Shown: one piece after another, positions 6,080-14,132 of the stretch
Position numbering within the stretch: position 1 is the first letter of the stretch
Layout of the letters: each line of letters starts with the position of its first letter
Assembly: GCA_039029935.1 (NCBI GenBank)
Contig: JBCCFC010000132.1
Coordinates: 1 to 16,093 of the forward strand
Reading direction: 5' to 3'
Source: G039029935 sp039029935
Lineage (GTDB): Bacteria; Chloroflexota; Anaerolineae; Caldilineales; Caldilineaceae
DNA length: 16,093 nucleotides
Notes under the pieces: generated by a model
What the model was told of the DNA's origin: nothing
The model's input: only the letters and a program-made list of their open reading frames with translations
Databases searched by the model: none
Position numbers and translations under genes: made by a program

Positions 6080-8551
6080 TCACTTATTCGACCATTCTTC
6101 TAACAATTCGATTAATGCCAACGGTGTATTCATCGGTTCAGTCTGACCCGCTTGATCCTGCTCGTTTAAGCCATGACAGTTGCTGCATGTACGAATTTCG
6201 CCTGGCTGGAAGGTGAGCCAGTAGCGTTCACGCACGATGGCATTGCCGCTGGCATCGGTGAGTTGCCAGCTCATGGCACGATTGGCAGGCACAAAGGCGG
6301 CCATAGAACCATCTGGGGCAATGACAGTACTACCCGCTGGGCCTGCAGTGGGTGGGTTGGCAGTGAGTGCGTTGGCATCGTGCATTGCTTGCGCAAGTAC
6401 GCGACGACCTGCACGGGGTTCATCACGTCCTGCATACCAACCACGAATCTGGTCGCCTTGGAAAAATTGCAGATAGGAGATGTCATAGACCGTGCCAGTG
6501 GAGCCAATCGTCTCAGTATCTTGGGCGTTATTGCTGGCAACACGTAGATTGTAGGGTTGCTGGGTATCAAGATCATCGCGCACAGTCACGTTACGGCTGA
6601 CGACGAGGGCAAGGTTATTGTCCGTAAGATAGGTGCGCAGGTCATTGGGGTTGACATTGGCGTTGCTAAATGCCTGTTGCTCTGGTGCGGAGAGTTCGAC
6701 CGTGCGGCGAGTGGGGCGTGGCCGCGCGCGTACTTCAACGGGGTTGAGTTCCCAGAGCGGGCCAGCGTATGTAATCAGCACATCGGGGTTCCAATAGCGT
6801 ACTGTTTTGCTGATGCCCTGGGTGAGATGTTGGCTGGCAGTCCAGTAGCCATTGCTGTTTTGTGTAAGCGTGGTGAGACGGAAATCGTAGATTGAATCAC
6901 CGGAACTGGCCTCATCTGCGGTTTGGGCAGTATGAACGGCGATGAGTGTACCATCCGAAAGGGGTAGGGGTTCACGGTAGTGGCCGGAGTGATTTTCGGT
7001 GGCTTGGTTGGTGATGGTATCGGGGTGCGTGATATAGTCCACCACAATGTGGTCAGGGTTTTCGGTGGATGGTGCGTGGAGGCGTATGACCATGCCAGAA
7101 CTGTGGGTGTTAAATTCTGGGGCGTCGATGCCATAGTAACGGCCTGGGGTGAGCGGGTCCTCTTCGATGTGAAACATGTTCTCAATGGCATTGGGGTTGG
7201 TGCGTCCGGTGGTTTCGGCGATAAATTCATCTACATTGCTGTCAGTCGAGATTGAATTGGCAAAGTAGTCGTGAAGTTCGTGACGACCAAGATGATTGAG
7301 GATTTCACTCTCAGTCCCATCTTCGTTGATTTCCCAAGGGAAAAAATGATTAAAGCGTAGACCGACAACGCCCTCTGGGAGATCAACCGCGCCACGACGG
7401 GGTTCGGGGAAGACTTCACTGCGGTCATTTAGGATGGCGGCGTCTTCGGATTCATCAGCATGGTTGAAGGTGTTATAGGGCAAGGCAGAACCGTTGTTGG
7501 CAGCATTGTTGTCGGCATCGGCCTGCTGATCACGTTGCAGATGGTCCCACTGCGTAAAGAGAACGCGGCCAAAGCTGTCGATGAGCGGCGTGAAGTTGCC
7601 AGAGGGTGCATGATTGAGGAGTCGTAAATCGCCCGTTTCAGGATCAAGGCTCCATAGCCCCGTATTGGTGGGTGACAGTTCATACTCGTCCAATTGCGGA
7701 TACAGGTGTCGTGCGCCGTTGCGTGGGCGGTCGGTGGTGAAAATGATGCGGTCGTCCGTGCCATAAATTGGGCTGATATTGTTGTAGTTTTCGGGCTGAT
7801 TGGCAACACGGGTGATGACAGGTGTGTCATCTGGCCCCAGCCCGATAATTTCATAAAGTTGCCAGTAGTAGCTTTCCCAGACATACTGCTCGGTGGGTGC
7901 GCCGATGACCATGCTAAAAATGGCCTTTTGACCATCCCAGTGAACGGCAGGGTCGCGGACGGCGATGGCGTTTGCCCCCTGAAAGTCGGAAATTTCACTG
8001 TCAATTTCTGGCAGACCATACCCCGCAGCCGCAGTCAGATTCTTCATGGTTCCGTCAGGATAGAGAATCCACAGGTCCCCACCTCGGCCTACAGAATGGA
8101 TGCTGGCGAGATGATTGCCAAAGGTTGAGCCGATGGTTGTGAAATCTGGGCGGATGGGAATTTGCGAGACAAAGAGGATGGGGTTGCGTGCTGATGTATC
8201 TGGCGTTGGTGTCACTGTTGAAGTTGGGGGTACTGTTGACTCTGTTGTCGGCGATAGCTGTGGTGTCTGTGTATTTGTTGCCGTCGCCATTGGTAATGCT
8301 GTTTCAGTCGGGACTGGTGTCGCAGTAGCAGAGGGTGTTGCTGTGGGTGTCGCAATGCTTGGATTTTGGAGAGTGGGAACAGATGCCTCGCCATCGCCAA
8401 AAATGATGGGGAGCCATACATCGTTCTGATCCGGTGTAACCTGTGGAGAAGCCTGAACCGACGGTGGATTGATCCAGATGAGCGTGATGAGCAGTGAAAT
8501 TGCAAGAATGCTTAGGCCAAAAATAGCGTATTGATTTCGTTGATCGTACAT
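6080..8551 (-). CDS. Hydrazine-synthase-alpha-like secreted beta-propeller protein with one haem c site
   Basis: An 823-residue exported protein. Residues 1-36 form a signal peptide or signal anchor (hydrophobic FGLSILAISLLITLIWI, possible cleavage near VQAS). Residues 60-121 are a Thr/Ser/Pro linker rich in TPT. A long propeller-like, PD40-type region follows (GGDLWILYPDG, SPIYGTDDRIIFTTDRPRNG, LWSLDPETGDLRLL, DSFGRVLFTQWDHLQRDQQA). The C-terminus has one c-type haem motif, CSNCH (789-793). This arrangement resembles proteins matching the hydrazine synthase alpha-subunit middle-domain family, which is widespread outside anammox bacteria. True HzsA carries more haem, and no HzsB/C genes are nearby, so hydrazine synthesis is not claimed. 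A periplasmic or surface redox role is inferred. GGAGG lies 10 nt before the ATG. The gene converges on the LRR gene with an 8-nt gap. The motif VWLPIIFG (45-52) recalls the LRR protein's C-terminal tail. Confidence 0.8.
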   Translation of the reverse strand: MYDQRNQYAIFGLSILAISLLITLIWINPPSVQASPQVTPDQNDVWLPIIFGDGEASVPTLQNPSIATPTATPSATATPVPTETALPMATATNTQTPQLSPTTESTVPPTSTVTPTPDTSARNPILFVSQIPIRPDFTTIGSTFGNHLASIHSVGRGGDLWILYPDGTMKNLTAAAGYGLPEIDSEISDFQGANAIAVRDPAVHWDGQKAIFSMVIGAPTEQYVWESYYWQLYEIIGLGPDDTPVITRVANQPENYNNISPIYGTDDRIIFTTDRPRNGARHLYPQLDEYELSPTNTGLWSLDPETGDLRLLNHAPSGNFTPLIDSFGRVLFTQWDHLQRDQQADADNNAANNGSALPYNTFNHADESEDAAILNDRSEVFPEPRRGAVDLPEGVVGLRFNHFFPWEINEDGTESEILNHLGRHELHDYFANSISTDSNVDEFIAETTGRTNPNAIENMFHIEEDPLTPGRYYGIDAPEFNTHSSGMVIRLHAPSTENPDHIVVDYITHPDTITNQATENHSGHYREPLPLSDGTLIAVHTAQTADEASSGDSIYDFRLTTLTQNSNGYWTASQHLTQGISKTVRYWNPDVLITYAGPLWELNPVEVRARPRPTRRTVELSAPEQQAFSNANVNPNDLRTYLTDNNLALVVSRNVTVRDDLDTQQPYNLRVASNNAQDTETIGSTGTVYDISYLQFFQGDQIRGWYAGRDEPRAGRRVLAQAMHDANALTANPPTAGPAGSTVIAPDGSMAAFVPANRAMSWQLTDASGNAIVRERYWLTFQPGEIRTCSNCHGLNEQDQAGQTEPMNTPLALIELLEEWSNK

Positions 8552-8775
8552 AGATATCTATCCTCCCCCACTATAAACGCATCTACATGCTCGTTTTACA
8601 TCCAAGTATTCCTGATTGAAGTTCAGAAAGGTACAGCGCAATCGTTTCTACAATGAACGAATTGTTGCCAATCCCTTGGTTCTATTATCGATTGAGGATG
8701 CAACAAGTGGGTCACTAGGGTGCAACGTGGGGCGGGACGAGTACAGAAGGCGATAGCTAGTCGTAGAGAGCGAGG

Positions 8776-9654
8776 TTATGTCGGTTTCGCAAACACTTGC
8801 GTCCAATAATAGCGATAGTTCTCTGCCCCAGGATCATCCGCGCGGTAATAGATACCAATCCCAATCTCAGTCACATCACGCATGAGAATATTCTTTCGAT
8901 GCCCTGGGCTGCCCATCCATCCTTTGACAACATCTTCGGCACTCTGCCAGCCAAAGGCGATGTTCTCGGCACTGAGTGAGGCGCGGTAGCCTGTGACGCT
9001 GATACGGACAGCGGGTATGGAGCCATCCAACCCAGTGTGGCTCTGGAATCCCTGCAAGGCCATGTTCATGGTGTGTCCCTGTGCGGCGTGATGCAGCATG
9101 TCATTGGCGTGCAGTGGATTCAGACGTGCTTTGGTGCGTTCAGCGTTGGTCAGGCGTAGCACATCGGCGATGAATGCCTGTGCTTCACGATTGCTGATGT
9201 CCCCAAAGGATAGCTTATGTTTGGGTGGTAAATCAATCTGTACCTTGGTGTGCGTCACTTTCCCCTCACCACCATCGGAGAGGACATGCCAGCGGCCATC
9301 ATAGCGAATTGTATAGGTCGCAGTAGTGCGTGTGGTGTTGTCGGGACCAGGAAAGCTGACCCGCTCAAAATTTTTGAACTTGGTGTGGGTGGCATCGTCC
9401 ATGAGTAGGACCTGTGAAAGTCCTGCGCTGTTGCTTACTTCGATGGTATCGCCTGCCTTGGCATTGGCAGAAAAAATAACTTGAAAATTTGGTTGCATCT
9501 CTTCGTCTCCTGAGACTATAGTGGAGGATGATAAATTGGGGTCAGATAGACATGCGGCCAACGGGATGGACCCGATGAACACCCCTGCGCTGCTCAAAAA
9601 CTGCCGACGATTGAGGCGATATTGAAATTTGCTCTTGGAGAGGAAAGCCTTCAC
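8776..9654 (-). CDS. CAP (SCP/YkwD-like) domain lipoprotein, Tat-type signal
   Basis: The N-terminus has a twin-arginine signal (NRRQFLSSAG) and a lipobox (PLAAC), so export by Tat and lipid attachment at that Cys are likely. The middle (about 45-150) is beta-rich and unassigned. The last 135 residues are a CAP domain: LTNAERTKARLNPL, HAAQGHTMNM, FQSHTGLDG, SAENIAFGW, GWMGSPGHRKNIL and GIGIYY. The cavity residues His, Glu and His are retained. Bacterial CAP proteins are usually secreted with poorly known activity. The start is uncertain. The GTG at 9654 puts the Arg pair at 16-17 and clears the hairpins at 9661-9699, but has no ribosome site. An ATG at 9726, overlapping the NUDIX stop, would add 24 residues encoded largely by those hairpins. 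It is the last gene of the epimerase-NUDIX-CAP run. Confidence 0.85.
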   Translation of the reverse strand: MKAFLSKSKFQYRLNRRQFLSSAGVFIGSIPLAACLSDPNLSSSTIVSGDEEMQPNFQVIFSANAKAGDTIEVSNSAGLSQVLLMDDATHTKFKNFERVSFPGPDNTTRTTATYTIRYDGRWHVLSDGGEGKVTHTKVQIDLPPKHKLSFGDISNREAQAFIADVLRLTNAERTKARLNPLHANDMLHHAAQGHTMNMALQGFQSHTGLDGSIPAVRISVTGYRASLSAENIAFGWQSAEDVVKGWMGSPGHRKNILMRDVTEIGIGIYYRADDPGAENYRYYWTQVFAKPT

Positions 9655-9660
9655 CAGTAA

Positions 9661-9699
9661 CACAGATTGATTATCTGTGACGCAGGTAGCCAACCTGCG
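9661..9699. repeat. Doublet of 19-bp palindromes (two 7-bp stems, 5-nt loops)
   Basis: The left palindrome is CACAGAT-tgatt-ATCTGTG (9661-9679). The right one is CGCAGGT-agcca-ACCTGCG (9681-9699). Both have perfect 7-bp arms and 5-nt loops, and a single A separates them. They lie 17 nt downstream (minus strand) of the NUDIX stop codon and just before the likely CAP start. The form resembles REP/MITE-like palindromes dispersed in Chloroflexota genomes, but I cannot verify copy number. Functions such as transcript-end stabilisation or attenuation between the two genes are possible. There is no T-run, so this is not a classic intrinsic terminator. Confidence 0.8.
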
Positions 9700-9716
9700 A
9701 TACTGTCCTTTATTCA

Positions 9717-10295
9717 CTACGACCATAACATCTTTCTCTGTAGCTTTTCCACAAACCGCCCCATGTGTGGGTCCGTCATGCTTGGTTCTGGCAGAGCATC
9801 CACCGGAAACCACTGTACAGTATGGAATTCTCGTGTATCATAGTCCAATGGTTGCGTATGCGTACCACGCAGCACATACCATAAAGACACATCGGTATGC
9901 GTTGTGGATACGCCCGCCCTCATTTCTGGCACAGTTTCAGTCATCGTCAGCAGTAGCGGGTCTGGCAGCAAGAAGTCGGCCTCAATCGACAACTCTTCCT
10001 GCACTTCACGCCGCACGGTATCCGACGGATGTTCACCGACTTCGACATGCCCACCGCTTGGCAACCATAAGCCTGATTTTTTGTGGTGGACCAATAGCAT
10101 CTGTTTGGCCTCTGTATCCACCAGCGTAAAGTATGAGACCAAGTGTTGTGGTGGTGTGGCGGGTCTGTGAATACGACAAAGCGGCGCACCGGATGCTACC
10201 CAGGTGAGGGCATTGTTGATATGGGTCTGTTCGAGCGGATCGAGAGGGTCAATTGAATGGATGAGGTTTGTCATTGCAGTGTTTATGGCTACCAT
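9717..10295 (-). CDS. NUDIX hydrolase
   Basis: A 192-residue cytoplasmic protein with a complete NUDIX box at about 82-104: GHVEVGEHPSDTVRREVQEE followed by L and an aliphatic residue. It fits G-x5-E-x7-R-E-x2-E-E-L with all metal-binding glutamates. NUDIX enzymes hydrolyse nucleoside diphosphates linked to another group; the substrate here is unknown. The N-terminal 45 residues (TNLIHSIDPLDPLEQTHINN) precede the core, as in some MutT/NUDIX proteins that carry a small helical lead. The ATG at 10295 overlaps the epimerase stop by one base (TAATG), which implies translational coupling; no strong ribosome site is seen. A second ATG seven codons later (10274) is also possible. Since it follows an NAD-dependent dehydrogenase, a nucleotide or nucleotide-sugar substrate would fit, but that is speculative. 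Confidence 0.92.
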   Translation of the reverse strand: MVAINTAMTNLIHSIDPLDPLEQTHINNALTWVASGAPLCRIHRPATPPQHLVSYFTLVDTEAKQMLLVHHKKSGLWLPSGGHVEVGEHPSDTVRREVQEELSIEADFLLPDPLLLTMTETVPEMRAGVSTTHTDVSLWYVLRGTHTQPLDYDTREFHTVQWFPVDALPEPSMTDPHMGRFVEKLQRKMLWS

Positions 10296-11071
10296 TATGC
10301 GTATAAATCATCCTGCGCTTCATAGCCAACCACATCCCGTGTATGCTGGATGTCCCAACGCATCTCGGCGTTGTTTGACATGCCGTTGATGACCTCAAAA
10401 TGAATATTGGGGTCGGCTTCGATACACTTTTCCATTAGCTGGCAGTAATCACGATTGGACAGCCACAAATTCTTCATCCAAGGGTCTTTTTCCACAGACA
10501 TCTGTGAGGGGGTATTCTCACCCCCTTGGGTCCAGCCAATACGCACGGCAATCACAGACAGTCCATAGACGTCGGCATAGCACTTGCCAATACGCTCGCC
10601 CATGAGCTTGGCTGCACCATAAGCACGGCTGTTGTGGGTTGTACCCGCTTGGGTATACTCTGCACCGGGCAGAGGCGCAATGTCTGTGGTGATGACATGA
10701 GGTTCTGGTACATGCTTATAGCCACCCATCGCATGGTTGGAGCTGGCGTAGATGACACGACGAACACCCTGCTGTGCTGCTGCCGTAAATACATTGATGA
10801 CGGCGTCGACATTGGGGCCAATTAGTTTTTCCCAGATTTGGTCTGCTTTGGGGTCGGCTGCGAGATGGACAACTGTATCCACATCGGTGAATTGCCCCAC
10901 CCATGCCATATCCCACTGGCTTAAGTCAGCAGCAATCACCTCTTGTTCGTTGTTTTCTCCGGCGCGTATATCCAACAGTCGTATATCATATCGTCCCGCC
11001 AAATGCGCAGCAAGTTTACCACCTAAGTTACCTGATGCGCCTGTAATTAAAACTGTTTTTTGTTCACTCAT
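10295..11071 (-). CDS. NAD-dependent epimerase/dehydratase, uronate-dehydrogenase-like
   Basis: A 258-residue extended short-chain dehydrogenase. It has the dinucleotide-binding loop TGASGNLG (10-17), the acidic residue after strand 2 (LLDIRAG, favouring NAD), AADLSQ and VVHLAADP. Catalytic residues are Ser in YASSNHAMGGY (110-118) and the Y151-x3-K155 pair (YGAAK). The SSNH-x-MGGY segment and overall length recall NAD-dependent uronate (hexuronate) dehydrogenases, which oxidise galacturonate or glucuronate to the lactone. This is a family-level similarity, not proof of substrate. AAGGAG lies 6 nt upstream of the ATG. It is the first gene of a three-gene leftward run with NUDIX and CAP. The 199 nt upstream (11072-11270) hold no gene that I can support. 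Confidence 0.9.
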   Translation of the reverse strand: MSEQKTVLITGASGNLGGKLAAHLAGRYDIRLLDIRAGENNEQEVIAADLSQWDMAWVGQFTDVDTVVHLAADPKADQIWEKLIGPNVDAVINVFTAAAQQGVRRVIYASSNHAMGGYKHVPEPHVITTDIAPLPGAEYTQAGTTHNSRAYGAAKLMGERIGKCYADVYGLSVIAVRIGWTQGGENTPSQMSVEKDPWMKNLWLSNRDYCQLMEKCIEADPNIHFEVINGMSNNAEMRWDIQHTRDVVGYEAQDDLYA

Positions 11072-11270
11072 TTATTTCTCCTTTTTTGTATAATGGTCAA
11101 CTAGAACTTGAATGCTGAAACGGTAAGGCAAACTTTATCCATCCGCGTTCTTCCGTACTCGTTTTCCCAGAAATATCCATGATAAGTTATTCTTGACATC
11201 AGAAGATAGTGTCGCCTACCTCAAAACGCATCCAGTTCACGCAAATATGTATCCTGCGAGAGAAATGCGC

Positions 11271-11660
11271 TTAAATAAGAATGGTTACACCTGTAGGACC
11301 ATCTAACGTCAGAACCAAATGATTGAGGACATCGCGACCTAACACCGCCTGGCTCCATCCTTCTGATGATGCGACTTCCACTCGATTCAGTGTGTAATCG
11401 CCTACCTGCAAAGCGATTCTATACAACCGTGTTGATTTTCGGATGCCGTGAATGCCGGTGAGAGTTCCCATACGGGTCATAGGTGCTTTAATTTGCTGCA
11501 AAAGTTGAATCGGTAGAATCGTTGCATCTGCTCCTGTATCCACCATGAGAGAAATTTTTTGCATTTTTTCTGGTTTACTTTTTGTATAGACATAAATATC
11601 TATAAAAGGTGCAGAGGGTACGTGTTGTGGATCGTAATCAAATGTATAGGCTCTTGTCAT
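11271..11660 (-). CDS. Retropepsin-like aspartic protease
   Basis: A 129-residue single-domain clan AA protease. The catalytic loop is LMVDTGADATILP with D41-T-G-A. A central GTLTGIHG flap region follows, and the closing motif is VLGRDVLNHLVLTLDG near the C-terminus. Only one catalytic Asp triad is present, so it should act as a homodimer like retroviral protease. There is no signal peptide, so it is cytoplasmic. It follows the RelB-like/DUF5678-like gene after 8 nt and lacks its own ribosome site (CGATAACC before the ATG), which suggests coupled translation. The target is unknown. The tight pairing makes the upstream protein, or something that protein binds, a reasonable candidate substrate or regulator; this is inference. 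Confidence 0.88.
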   Translation of the reverse strand: MTRAYTFDYDPQHVPSAPFIDIYVYTKSKPEKMQKISLMVDTGADATILPIQLLQQIKAPMTRMGTLTGIHGIRKSTRLYRIALQVGDYTLNRVEVASSEGWSQAVLGRDVLNHLVLTLDGPTGVTILI

Positions 11661-11668
11661 GGTTATCG

Positions 11669-12124
11669 TTAGAGTATAATGTGTGAGCGAATGACTTTAA
11701 CCTCATCTGGGTCAGAATCAACATGCCGTATAAGCACAACCTTTTCGCCATATTTTTCCAAACGTCGTTCAATGAGTTCATCCTCATCCAGATCATGGTC
11801 AACGACCTCGCCCTGATAAATGGCAATATATTCATTGGGGTAAAGTTGTTGATAGTGTACTTGGTTTTCACGAAAAACAGCCTCTTCCTGTAGCATGATT
11901 TCATCATCTGGAGAACTGTATAATTTGATATAATTCATGATCCTTGTAGATGATATTGCGGACTCATCATCTCCATTTGGCACAAACGGCAAATGCTGTG
12001 ACTGTGCCACCTGTCGATAAAACTGTGCGATAGCTTCATCTGGTGTTAATCCCAATTGGTGAAACACCTTTTCGGCGTCACGTTTGATATCTGGTTTGAT
12101 TTGTGTAGAAACTGAATTTGTCAT
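11669..12124 (-). CDS. RelB/DinJ-like N-terminus fused to DUF5678-like domain
   Basis: The start at 12124 is set by AAAGGAGG (plus-strand 12132-12139), 7 nt upstream; a longer TTG-initiated frame would include the ribosome site itself. Residues 4-49 of 151 match the RelB/DinJ antitoxin ribbon-helix-helix pattern: STQIKPDIKRDAEKVFHQLG, then LTPDEAIAQFYRQV and HLPFVP. Residues 77-150 resemble DUF5678 (LYPNEYIAIYQGEVVDHD, ERRLEKYGEKVVLIRHV), a small domain of unknown function. RelB/DinJ proteins bind DNA as dimers and neutralise RelE-like toxins. Here no RelE/YafQ gene is adjacent; the next gene is a retropepsin. The ribosome site overlaps the stop of the upstream phosphatase gene, so the three genes look like one operon. 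Confidence 0.85.
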   Translation of the reverse strand: MTNSVSTQIKPDIKRDAEKVFHQLGLTPDEAIAQFYRQVAQSQHLPFVPNGDDESAISSTRIMNYIKLYSSPDDEIMLQEEAVFRENQVHYQQLYPNEYIAIYQGEVVDHDLDEDELIERRLEKYGEKVVLIRHVDSDPDEVKVIRSHIIL

Positions 12125-12138
12125 GTTTATTCCTCCTT

Positions 12139-12729
12139 TCAACTCTTCGCAAAATGCCCTGTATCGTTTACGCTAATTACCGACCGCTGTCCTGAGCGGG
12201 ATGCTCGTACACGACTGATTGAACAGTAATCTGGCGTGAAAGGAACCGAGATTGGTGATTGCAGTATATCGCGCAGAAACACGTTGATGGTTAGAACATG
12301 ACTAAAAATAGCAACTGTTTTACCCGGATAGCGTTCGATCACTTGGGCGAAGCCTGATAACACATCGGATTGAAAACGGTCGGCATCGCTACCCAAAAAG
12401 GAAATCGGGTCTTGAATAAAGATTTTCCACTCTTCTGGTCGTTCGCGGCGCATCTGCTCGACAGGCACGTATTCATGTCCTTCTTTGTCAGCCTCAGCCA
12501 GTCCATCCACAATCTCTATCTCTAAGCCAAGCAGTTGACTCAATGGCTCTGCTGTCTGTCGGGCGCGCTGTAAGGGGCTGGAAACGATGTGGTGAATAGG
12601 TCCATTTGCCTCGCTGGATTCCTGTGCCAGCCGTTGGGTGACCACTGCTGCTTGACGATGCCCTTCTGCGCTTAACGGTGGGTCAATACCCTGTGTTGGC
12701 AGCGCATGACGTATAATGATTAAATCCAT
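12139..12729 (-). CDS. Histidine phosphatase (phosphoglycerate-mutase-like) family protein
   Basis: A 196-residue cytoplasmic protein of the histidine phosphatase superfamily. The phospho-acceptor is H8 in LIIIRHALPT (RHA rather than the usual RHG, a common variant). LSAEGHRQA, SSPLQRARQTA (51-61, phosphate-pocket Arg55) and LAEAD (77-81, acid) follow. The second catalytic His is H144 in IFSHVLTINVF. The length is typical of the phosphatase (CobC/GpmB-like) branch; the substrate is not predictable. There is no strong ribosome site before the ATG at 12729. It is divergent from the serine hydrolase gene with 36 nt between starts. Its stop codon overlaps the ribosome site of the RelB-like gene, so it probably heads the phosphatase/RelB-DUF5678/retropepsin operon. 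Confidence 0.92.
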   Translation of the reverse strand: MDLIIIRHALPTQGIDPPLSAEGHRQAAVVTQRLAQESSEANGPIHHIVSSPLQRARQTAEPLSQLLGLEIEIVDGLAEADKEGHEYVPVEQMRRERPEEWKIFIQDPISFLGSDADRFQSDVLSGFAQVIERYPGKTVAIFSHVLTINVFLRDILQSPISVPFTPDYCSISRVRASRSGQRSVISVNDTGHFAKS

Positions 12730-12765
12730 AAATAATTGCTTGTTTGTGATAAGGAGCGTTACCGC

Positions 12766-14061
12766 GTGTTAAAATCCAGTCTGTCAAAATCCACACTATC
12801 TGCATCCCAAATTGAAATTATCAATGAGCAACTTCAACAAATCATGTCTCATCCGGCCAGACCACTTGCCAGCCTTGCAGCAGTGGCTTTTGTGGATGGC
12901 GAGATTTGTTATGAAGGATATTTTGGTCATCGACAGATTGATCCAACTGACGATACCCGCAGCTTACCTGTCAATCAAAACACCAAATATCGTGTAGCAT
13001 CCATCTCAAAACTGGTGACATCGCTTGGTATCATGCAGCTAGCTGAGCAAGACAAGCTCTCGCTGGATGCTGATGTAAGCGACTATCTAGGGTTTAAGCT
13101 GCGTAATCCCCATCATCCTGATACTGCGATTACGTTGCGTATGCTGCTCAGTCACACATCCTCGATTCGTGATGGCGACGAATCCTATAGCCTACCGTTG
13201 CCCCACACCATGAGCGATTTCTTTGACCCAGCCAGCCCCCATTATCACGATGGCTGTCATTGGGCAGAACCAGACCAAAAACCTGGCATCTTCTTCACCT
13301 ACTCAAACCTCAACTATGGTCTAGTCGGCACGTTGATTGAGGTTGCCTCTGGGCAGCGTTTTGACCGCTACATACATGAACATCTACTCAGCCCACTCGG
13401 TATTGACGCCAGCTATAATATTAGCGGTTTTTCGGAGACATCGTTGCAAAATCTTGCCACACTCTACCGCAAACAGTCTGCGGGTGGCACATGGCATCCA
13501 CACGGACCTTGGGTTCCACAAGTTGATGACTATCGCAGCACTGCCCCGATAAACTCCGTACCAGATGCCTACACGATTGGCACAAATGGCACACTTTTTT
13601 CACCACAGGGCGGACTACGCATTTCAACACGTGATTTGGTCAAAATTGCATTGTTAATTAGCGGCAATGGCGCATATCAAGGAATCAAGTTACTAGAATC
13701 AGACACCATTCACACGATGTTAACATCTGTTTGGACCTACCAGGAATCTGCTGGCAATGGTGATCCGTATGGTGGGTTGATGCGCCAATGGGGGCTGGGC
13801 ATTCATCTGACCACAGATACAATCCAAGGGGATCGCCTTGTTGAGGGTGTGTCATTGTCCTATGTCGGTCACTCGGGCGATGCCTATGGACTGCACTCTG
13901 GGCTTTGGTTTGATCCCAAATCGGCATCAGGGTTTGCCTTTTGCATTGGTGGTGTGAGTGATAATCCCGTAAATCACTGCGGTCAGTACTCTGCATTTTA
14001 TCGTTGGGAAGAAGAAATTATGACAGTGCTGCATCAAGCACAGTATAACAAAGTACGGTAG
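12766..14061 (+). CDS. Serine hydrolase, class C beta-lactamase family
   Basis: A GTG start at 12766 is preferred because AAGGAG (12751-12756) lies 9 nt upstream; an in-frame TTG at 12736 would put the ribosome site inside the gene. The 431-residue product has the three catalytic motifs of class C beta-lactamases and DD-peptidases: S79-I-S-K82 (nucleophile Ser and base Lys), Y179-S-N181, and H369-S-G371 in place of KTG. There is no signal peptide, so it is probably cytoplasmic and more likely an esterase, amidase or peptidase than a true beta-lactamase. Many such proteins in this size class act as esterases. A perfect TATAAT at 12712-12717, within the divergent phosphatase gene, could be its -10, but no matching -35 is seen. 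No partner gene is obvious. Confidence 0.92.
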   Translation: MLKSSLSKSTLSASQIEIINEQLQQIMSHPARPLASLAAVAFVDGEICYEGYFGHRQIDPTDDTRSLPVNQNTKYRVASISKLVTSLGIMQLAEQDKLSLDADVSDYLGFKLRNPHHPDTAITLRMLLSHTSSIRDGDESYSLPLPHTMSDFFDPASPHYHDGCHWAEPDQKPGIFFTYSNLNYGLVGTLIEVASGQRFDRYIHEHLLSPLGIDASYNISGFSETSLQNLATLYRKQSAGGTWHPHGPWVPQVDDYRSTAPINSVPDAYTIGTNGTLFSPQGGLRISTRDLVKIALLISGNGAYQGIKLLESDTIHTMLTSVWTYQESAGNGDPYGGLMRQWGLGIHLTTDTIQGDRLVEGVSLSYVGHSGDAYGLHSGLWFDPKSASGFAFCIGGVSDNPVNHCGQYSAFYRWEEEIMTVLHQAQYNKVR

Positions 14062-14132
14062 AAATCGAAAGTTTTTACAAGACACTAACGATTGGCATAC
14101 AGATATAGTCAAATAAGTTGATAGCGAAAACG

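Noticed and set aside
8552..8775. Promoter or small RNA between the CAP and hydrazine-synthase-like genes
   Set aside because: Candidate -10 words (GATAAT, TATAGT on the minus strand) lack matching -35 elements; no convincing structure was found.
10507..10526. AGGGGGT-attctc-ACCCCCT hairpin
   Set aside because: It lies inside the epimerase coding sequence and is explained by Gly-Gly and Thr-Pro codons; no T-run or context for a terminator.
11085..11092. TGTATAAT, a perfect extended -10 on the plus strand
   Set aside because: It points away from the epimerase gene, has no -35 partner and no plus-strand gene follows for 1.6 kb.
11220..11275. Short minus-strand frame after the retropepsin stop (reads SAFLSQDTYLRELDAF)
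   Set aside because: It is protein-like, but too short, in another frame from the retropepsin and without start or ribosome site; a frameshifted tail cannot be shown.
12712..12717. TATAAT as the -10 of the serine hydrolase gene
   Set aside because: No acceptable -35 lies 16-18 nt upstream and the bases are explained by Ile-Ile codons of the phosphatase; left as a possibility in the gene note.
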